64,000 nucleotides of DNA from Roseovarius sp. (GTDB lineage: Bacteria > Pseudomonadota > Alphaproteobacteria > Rhodobacterales > Rhodobacteraceae), in assembly GCA_014359765.1 (NCBI GenBank), contig JACIYT010000001.1:1-64000 (forward strand), read 5' to 3'. Within the stretch, counting starts at the first letter, position 1. Each line of letters opens with the position of its first letter. A program made the position numbers and the translations under genes. This document shows positions 59,403 through 64,000 of the stretch, piece by piece. A model generated the notes under the pieces. The model searched no databases. It saw only the letters and a program-made list of their open reading frames with translations, and had not been told where the DNA came from.

Positions 59403-59497
59403 TTGCGGCGCAGTCCCGGATCGGCGCGCGAGCCCTGTTTCGCATCGGCGCTGCATGGACTATATGGGATGCCACAGCCCCCACAGGACCCGCTCCC

Positions 59498-60679
59498 ATG
59501 ACCAAGCCTTCTGCCCCGATCACCCAGGACGTGCTGACCCTCCCGCGCAAGCTGCCCGAGGGGCGGCCCAATATCGTGGGCCTCACGCGCGAGGCGCTGC
59601 GTGCGGCGCTGATCGCGGCGGGCACGCCCGAAAGGCAGGCGAAGATGCGGGTGAACCAGATCTGGCAATGGGTCTATCAATGGGGCGTGCGCGATTTCGC
59701 GGCGATGACCAATCTGGCCAAGAGCTATCGCGCCGAGCTGGCCGAGCGGTTCGTGATCGAGATCCCCGAGGTCGTCAGCAAGCAGGTGAGCGCGGACGGC
59801 ACGCGCAAATACCTGGTGCGGATCGCCGGCGGGCATGAGGTCGAGGTGGTCCATATCCCCGAGACGGACCGGGGCACGCTGTGCATTTCCTCGCAGGTGG
59901 GCTGCACGCTCACTTGTTCGTTCTGTCATACCGGCACGCAGAAGCTGGTGCGCAATCTGACGGCGGGCGAGATCATCGGTCAGGTGATGCTCGCACGCGA
60001 CGATCTGGGGGACTGGCCACGCCAGGGCGAGGGGACGGGCGAACGGCCGCGCCTCATCTCCAATATCGTCCTGATGGGCATGGGCGAGCCGCTTTATAAT
60101 TTCGAGAACGTGCGCGATGCGATGAAGATCGCCATGGATGGCGAGGGGATCGCGCTCTCGCGGCGCCGGATCACGCTCTCGACCTCCGGTGTGGTGCCCG
60201 AGATCGCGCGCGCCGCCGAGGAAATCGGCTGTCTGCTGGCGGTGAGCTTTCACGCCACCACCGACGCGGTGCGCGATCGTCTGGTGCCGATCAACAGGCG
60301 CTGGAACATCGAGACGCTGCTGGGCGCGCTGCGCGACTATCCGCGTCTGTCGAATTCCGAGCGGATCACGTTTGAATATGTCATGCTCAAGGATGTGAAC
60401 GACAGCGACGAGGACGCCCGCCGTCTGGTGCGGCTGATCGCGGGGATCCCGGCCAAGATCAACCTCATCCCGTTCAACGAATGGCCCGGCAGCCCCTATC
60501 AGCGCAGCGACTGGGCGCGCATCGAGCGGTTCGCCGACATCATCTACAAGGCGGGCTATGCCAGCCCCATCCGCACCCCGCGCGGCGAGGATATCATGGC
60601 CGCCTGCGGCCAGCTCAAATCCGCCACCGAACGCGCCCGCAAGAGCCGCGCCGAGATCGAGGCCGAGGCGGGGCTTTGA
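59498..60679 (+). CDS. rlmN: Dual-specificity 23S rRNA/tRNA C2-adenine methyltransferase RlmN
   Basis: RlmN methylates C2 of A2503 in 23S rRNA and A37 in some tRNAs by a radical SAM mechanism. The 393-residue product has the cluster motif CTLTCSFC with Cys136, Cys140 and Cys143, the GMGEPL segment ([14 protein letters not shown]), and the second Cys needed for the methylated intermediate near the C-terminus (IMAACGQL). ATG 59498 gives the standard N-terminus. It is followed by the amidoligase, whose start almost touches the stop. Confidence 0.96.
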   Translation: MTKPSAPITQDVLTLPRKLPEGRPNIVGLTREALRAALIAAGTPERQAKMRVNQIWQWVYQWGVRDFAAMTNLAKSYRAELAERFVIEIPEVVSKQVSADGTRKYLVRIAGGHEVEVVHIPETDRGTLCISSQVGCTLTCSFCHTGTQKLVRNLTAGEIIGQVMLARDDLGDWPRQGEGTGERPRLISNIVLMGMGEPLYNFENVRDAMKIAMDGEGIALSRRRITLSTSGVVPEIARAAEEIGCLLAVSFHATTDAVRDRLVPINRRWNIETLLGALRDYPRLSNSERITFEYVMLKDVNDSDEDARRLVRLIAGIPAKINLIPFNEWPGSPYQRSDWARIERFADIIYKAGYASPIRTPRGEDIMAACGQLKSATERARKSRAEIEAEAGL

Positions 60680-60681
60680 GC

Positions 60682-61635
60682 GTGCCCGCCTTCGCCCCCC
60701 TGCCGCAGCCGCGCACTGCCGAGGGTGCGCCGCGTCGCGTAGGCGTCGAGATCGAGTTGGGCGGGCTGGCCGAAGCCGATGTGGCGTGCCATTGCGCCGA
60801 GGCGCTCGGGGGGCAGGCCCATCAGCGTGACAGCCATATCTGGCAGGTCACTGGCAGCGAAATCGGCGATATCGAGGTCTATCTCGACATCTTCCTGCGC
60901 AACGCGGCGAAATCGCGGCTGCGCGATCTGGCGCTTGATCTGGGGCGCGAGGTGGTGCCGGTCGAGATCGTGACCGGACCGCTCGACATGGAGGGCCTGG
61001 CGCGGCTCGACGCGCTGCGCGAGGCTCTGCGCGCGGCGGGGGCGCTTGGCAGCGGGGCGGGGTGGCTCTTCGGCTTCGGGGTGCATTTCAACATCGAGGT
61101 GGCGGGCGAGGCGGATGCCGACACGGTGCGCCCGCTGCTGGCCTATGCGCTGGTCGAGGACTGGCTGCGCGCGGCCTATCCGATCGACGAGGCGCGCCGC
61201 CTTCTGCCCTTTACCGATCCCTACCCGACCGACTTCGTGCGCGCGCTGATCACGGCGGGGCCGGGGGCCACGCGCGATGCGGTGACCGGGCTCTACCTTG
61301 AGCATACGCCGAGCCGCAATCGCGGGCTCGACATGCTGCCGCTCCTGGCCCATTTCGCGCCCGAACGCATCGCGGCGGCGATCGAGGACAAGACCTCGGC
61401 GCGTCCCACCTTTCATTTCCGCCTGCCCGATTGCCGCATCGACGAGGCGGGCTGGTCGCTCGCCGCAGAATGGCAACGCTGGGTGATGGTCGAGCGGGTG
61501 GCAGCCGACAGCGCCCTCCTGCGCCGCCTGTCGGATGCCTGGGAGGACGATCACGGGCTGATCACGCTCTCGCGGCAGGGCTGGGCCACGCGCGCGGGCC
61601 GCATCCTGCAAAGCGCGGGGATCACCTCGGCATGA
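60682..61635 (+). CDS. Amidoligase family protein (putative amide-bond synthetase)
   Basis: The 317-residue product belongs to the amidoligase family (glutamine-synthetase/ATP-grasp-like COOH-NH2 ligases; Pfam name 'Amidoligase_2'). Visible marks are the N-terminal RRVGVEIELGGL (the Glu pair is a metal/ATP ligand) and GFGVHFNIEV, plus the C-terminal ending with TFHFRLPDCRIDE. The product it makes is unknown. The start is GTG 60682, or TTG 60676 overlapping rlmN. The next gene overlaps by four bases and encodes a gamma-glutamyl hydrolase-like protein, the usual partner of this family. Confidence 0.85.
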   Translation: MPAFAPLPQPRTAEGAPRRVGVEIELGGLAEADVACHCAEALGGQAHQRDSHIWQVTGSEIGDIEVYLDIFLRNAAKSRLRDLALDLGREVVPVEIVTGPLDMEGLARLDALREALRAAGALGSGAGWLFGFGVHFNIEVAGEADADTVRPLLAYALVEDWLRAAYPIDEARRLLPFTDPYPTDFVRALITAGPGATRDAVTGLYLEHTPSRNRGLDMLPLLAHFAPERIAAAIEDKTSARPTFHFRLPDCRIDEAGWSLAAEWQRWVMVERVAADSALLRRLSDAWEDDHGLITLSRQGWATRAGRILQSAGITSA

Positions 61636-62348
61636 GCACGCGCCCGGTGATCGGCGTCACCGTCTCGCGGCGGTCGGGCTGGCGTATCTTTCCGCTGATT
61701 GCCCTCAATGTCTGGCTGGCCGGGGGGCGCGCGCGGCGCTGGCAGGCGGGGCGCGCGGCAGAGATGGCGGCGGTGGACGGCGTGATCATCGGCGGTGGTG
61801 ACGATATCTCGCCCGATCTCTATGGCGGGCGGATCGTGACCTCGGCGCGGCTCGACCCGGCGCGCGACGCGCTGGAGCGGGCGGTGGTGCTCGATGCCTT
61901 TCAGCAGGGCCGCCCGGTGCTGGGGATCTGCCGGGGCAGCCAGATGCTCAACGTGGCGCTCGGCGGCTCGCTGCACCAGGACGCCTATGCCACCTATGCG
62001 GCCAGCGACCACATGCGCACGATCCTGCCGCGCAAGCGGGTGTATCCGGTCGCGGGCACGCGGCTGGCGCGGCTGGCGGGGGCCGCACCGATGAAGGTCA
62101 ACGCGCTGCACAGCCAGGCGGTGGACCGGCTGGGCGAGGGGCTGCGCGTGGCCGCGCGCGATCAGGGCGGCATGGTCCAGGCGATCGAGCGCGTGGCCGA
62201 GCCCTTTGCGCTGGGTGTGCAATGGCACCCCGAGCACCTCTTTTACGCGCGCCGCCAGATGCGGATCTTTCGCGCCCTCGTCGCCGCCGCCCGCGCCTGT
62301 CATGAGAACCGGGCGCAACTGGCCGGGGTCGATGCCGAGGCGGGATGA
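61632..62348 (+). CDS. Class I glutamine amidotransferase-like, gamma-glutamyl-GABA hydrolase family (PuuD-like)
   Basis: The 238-residue product has the catalytic Cys100 in GICRGSQMLNV and the His199-x-Glu201 in QWHPEH, the triad of the COG2071 hydrolases. PuuD itself cleaves gamma-glutamyl-GABA. IIGGGDDISPDLYGG is the second glycine-rich element. It overlaps the amidoligase stop by four bases (ATGA), so translation is coupled. The pair probably makes and unmakes a gamma-glutamyl-type amide, the substrate of which is unknown. Confidence 0.9.
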   Translation: MSTRPVIGVTVSRRSGWRIFPLIALNVWLAGGRARRWQAGRAAEMAAVDGVIIGGGDDISPDLYGGRIVTSARLDPARDALERAVVLDAFQQGRPVLGICRGSQMLNVALGGSLHQDAYATYAASDHMRTILPRKRVYPVAGTRLARLAGAAPMKVNALHSQAVDRLGEGLRVAARDQGGMVQAIERVAEPFALGVQWHPEHLFYARRQMRIFRALVAAARACHENRAQLAGVDAEAG

Positions 62349-62416
62349 GCGCGCGCCTGTCCTGTCCGGATCGGGCGCGCGGGCGCATGAATCCTTCGGG
62401 GAATCGCATTCGTTAT

Positions 62417-62453
62417 TTGCGATGCTGGATGTTTATTCATATATTGGCGACTC
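62417..62453 (+). promoter_or_regulatory. Promoter of the Nudix gene with nearby GANTC sites
   Basis: TTGCGA at 62417-62422, a 17-base spacer and TATATT (5 of 6 consensus) at 62440-62445 lie in an AT-rich stretch. GANTC sites are at 62389-62393, 62401-62405 and 62449-62453; the last would be close to the transcription start. Confidence 0.6.
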
Positions 62454-62501
62454 ATTGAATGAATACTCGCCGCATGGCCGCATAGACGGGCAGTCTCTCG
62501 C

Positions 62502-62960
62502 ATGGTCCAGATGTCTCCGATCCCCGCGCGCGCGGGCAAGGCGCCTCTTTACCCGCCCGACATGCAGGTCGCGGCGCTCTGCTGGCGCGTGGCCGGGGGC
62601 AAGCGGGAGGTTCTGCTGGTGACCAGCCGCGACACCGGGCGCTGGATCGTGCCCAAGGGCTGGCCCATTGCCGGGCTCACGCCGGTCCAATCGGCGATGC
62701 GCGAGGCCTGGGAAGAGGCGGGCGTGCGCGCCGAGGCGTCGCGCGCACGGCCCTGCGGCGAATATCGCTACGAGAAGATCCTCAAGGACGGCAGCAGCGT
62801 TCTGCTGGTCACGCAGCTCTTCAAGGTGCGGCTGCGCGCCGGCGATCTGGCCGACAGCTACCCCGAGGCGGGCCAGCGTCGGCGCCTCTGGGTGCGCGCG
62901 AAAAAGGCCGCGAAGATGGTCGCGGAGCCCGACCTTCAGGAGATCCTGCGCGCCCTCTGA
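62502..62960 (+). CDS. Nudix hydrolase, DIPP/MutT-like
   Basis: The 152-residue product has a Nudix helix GLTPVQSAMREAWEEAGV with the core REAWEEAGV (67-75). The first Glu of the canonical GX5EX7REUXEEXGU box is Leu59 here. The KGWP (52-55) just before it occurs in a common Rhodobacterales subgroup similar to diphosphoinositol-polyphosphate hydrolases. The substrate is unknown. The start is ATG 62502, with ATG 62511 as alternative. Confidence 0.9.
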   Translation: MVQMSPIPARAGKAPLYPPDMQVAALCWRVAGGKREVLLVTSRDTGRWIVPKGWPIAGLTPVQSAMREAWEEAGVRAEASRARPCGEYRYEKILKDGSSVLLVTQLFKVRLRAGDLADSYPEAGQRRRLWVRAKKAAKMVAEPDLQEILRAL

Positions 62961-62966
62961 ACCCGC

Positions 62967-63998
62967 TCAGCGCGGGATCAGCGCCCAGTAATCGAGATCG
63001 AGCAGGACCTCGGGCAGGTATTTCCCATCCGCATCCCGCAGCGCGAAGGGCGCGCCGCCCTTCGTCGCCACCAGCCGCAGCCGGAGCGCGCCGACGCCGG
63101 GCGCCGGGGTCTCGGCCCGGTCGAGCACCTCCGACCACGCGCGCACCGTATCGCCGGTGAAACACGGGTTGGCATGGCTGCCGGCGTTGATCGCGACGAT
63201 CATCTGCGCATTGGCGAGGCCGTTGAAGGACAGTGCCCGCGCCATCGAGATGACATGCCCGCCATAGATGAGCCGCCGGCCATCCTCGCGCAGGCTGGCG
63301 TCGAAATGGGTTCGCGCGGTGTTCTGCCAGAGCCGCGTGGCGAGCATGTGCTCGGCCTCCTCGATGGTGACGCCGTCCACATGGTCGATCCGCTCGCCGA
63401 TCGCGTAATCGCCCCAGCGATGCGGCTCTCCGGCCAGGTCGAAATCGTAGCGCGTGAAATCGAGCCCCTCGGGGATTACCAGATCCGCCGCCGCCACCGA
63501 CGCTGCGAGATCGGGCACCACCGGCGCGGGGGCAGGGGCATCGAGATCCTTCTTGCGCACCATCACCCAGCGGACGAATTCCATCACCGGCAATCCGTGC
63601 TGGTTGAACCCGGTGGTGCGCACATGGACGACCCCGGTCTTGCCCGACGAGTTCTGCTTGAGCCCGATCACCTCGGATTGCGCGCGCAGCGTGTCGCCCG
63701 GCCAGACCGGGCGCAGCCAGCGCGCCTCGGCATAGCCGAGATTGGCCACGGCATTGCGCGAGATATCGGGCACCGACTTGCCAAAGACGATGTGAAACGC
63801 CGCCAGGTCGTCGATCGGGCTGTCGGGCAGGCCGCAGGCGCGGGCAAACGCGTCGGAGGAATGGAGCGCATGGCGCGCGGGATAGAGCGCGTGGTAGAGT
63901 GCCCGCTCGCCACCCGAGACGGTGCGCGGCACGGCATGGGCGATCACCTCGCCCAGCCGGTAATCCTCGAAGAAACGGCCCGGATTGGTCTTGGCCAT
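62967..63998 (-). CDS. mch: Mesaconyl-CoA hydratase (beta-methylmalyl-CoA dehydratase), MaoC family
   Basis: Mch interconverts mesaconyl-C1-CoA and beta-methylmalyl-CoA in the ethylmalonyl-CoA pathway of acetyl-CoA assimilation. The 343-residue product carries two hot-dog domains: MAKTNPGRFFEDYRLGEVI at the start, SSDAFARACGLPDSPIDDLAAFHIVFGKSVPDIS in the first domain, DHVDGVTIEEAEHMLATRLWQNTARTHF and RLIYGGHVISMARALSFNGLANAQ in the second. The C-terminus is VLLDLDYWALIPR. From memory this closely matches the Rhodobacter enzyme in length and sequence. The start is ATG 63998, so the gene is complete at the window edge. Confidence 0.94.
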   Translation of the reverse strand: MAKTNPGRFFEDYRLGEVIAHAVPRTVSGGERALYHALYPARHALHSSDAFARACGLPDSPIDDLAAFHIVFGKSVPDISRNAVANLGYAEARWLRPVWPGDTLRAQSEVIGLKQNSSGKTGVVHVRTTGFNQHGLPVMEFVRWVMVRKKDLDAPAPAPVVPDLAASVAAADLVIPEGLDFTRYDFDLAGEPHRWGDYAIGERIDHVDGVTIEEAEHMLATRLWQNTARTHFDASLREDGRRLIYGGHVISMARALSFNGLANAQMIVAINAGSHANPCFTGDTVRAWSEVLDRAETPAPGVGALRLRLVATKGGAPFALRDADGKYLPEVLLDLDYWALIPR

Positions 63999-64000
63999 GC

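Noticed and set aside
55857..59456. A 1199-codon frame ending in meaB
   Set aside because: Only the last 324 codons match MeaB; the rest is a shadow of hrpB on the other strand.

Overview
The window is about 64 kb of GC-rich, gene-dense chromosome from an alphaproteobacterium, almost certainly a member of the Rhodobacterales (Roseobacter/Rhodobacter group). The signs are the cell-cycle DNA methyltransferase CcrM with GANTC sites in several promoters, a PmtA-type phospholipid N-methyltransferase, the rpsU-COQ9 divergent pair, mesaconyl-CoA hydratase of the ethylmalonyl-CoA pathway, polyhydroxybutyrate genes, TRAP transport, and the rpsT-dnaA-dnaN-recF-gyrB block. No rRNA, tRNA, CRISPR array or prophage was seen. 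Apart from the 3' end of an ISAs1-type transposase at the left edge, no mobile element was found.

Layout. 1-5.8 kb: transposase remnant, then smc, rnhB and ccrM, closed by a strong terminator. 5.8-14.7 kb: a candidate short leader or attenuator RNA and rpsA, a secreted unknown, a HI0933-like flavoprotein, an aldo/keto reductase, the phospholipid operon psd-pssA-pmtA (PS to PE to PC), an unknown membrane protein and greA. 14.9-21.5 kb: ETF-ubiquinone oxidoreductase, an exported TPR protein, ispE and a convergent overlapping polyprenyl diphosphate synthase, a DUF2007 protein, a TrmN6-like methyltransferase and a 56-residue DUF465 protein. 21.6-26.8 kb: phaB and phaA, an EAL phosphodiesterase, rpsU, COQ9 and a quinone oxidoreductase. 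26.9-34.99 kb: valS, a ZntB-like transporter, a bacterial voltage-gated sodium channel, a HIT protein, and a core-2/I-branching-type glycosyltransferase divergent from a sulfotransferase.

35.1-42.8 kb is the replication-initiation block: rpsT, dnaA, dnaN, recF, a LysE-type exporter, gyrB. No DnaA-box cluster was seen there, so the replication origin is probably elsewhere. 42.9-46.5 kb is a translationally coupled TRAP transporter (P, Q, M) ending in a PEP-mutase/isocitrate-lyase-family lyase. 46.6-48.1 kb has two small secreted proteins and a membrane-anchored winged-helix protein with two N-terminal TM segments. 48.2-54.3 kb is an accessory catabolic cassette on the minus strand (esterase, Baeyer-Villiger monooxygenase, SDR, zinc alcohol dehydrogenase) with a divergent AraC regulator. 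Its enzyme set matches oxidation of an alcohol or ketone through an ester or lactone.

54.3-64 kb: DUF6455 protein, M48 lipoprotein protease, a small unknown, MeaB GTPase, HrpB helicase, rlmN, an amidoligase plus class-I glutamine-amidotransferase-like hydrolase pair, a Nudix hydrolase, and mesaconyl-CoA hydratase. PhaA, PhaB, MeaB and mesaconyl-CoA hydratase together suggest that acetyl-CoA is assimilated through the ethylmalonyl-CoA pathway. The least explained candidates are the amidoligase/hydrolase pair, the glycosyltransferase/sulfotransferase pair, the short terminator-ended leader before rpsA, the reversed-topology winged-helix membrane protein, and the ketone cassette, whose substrate is unknown.
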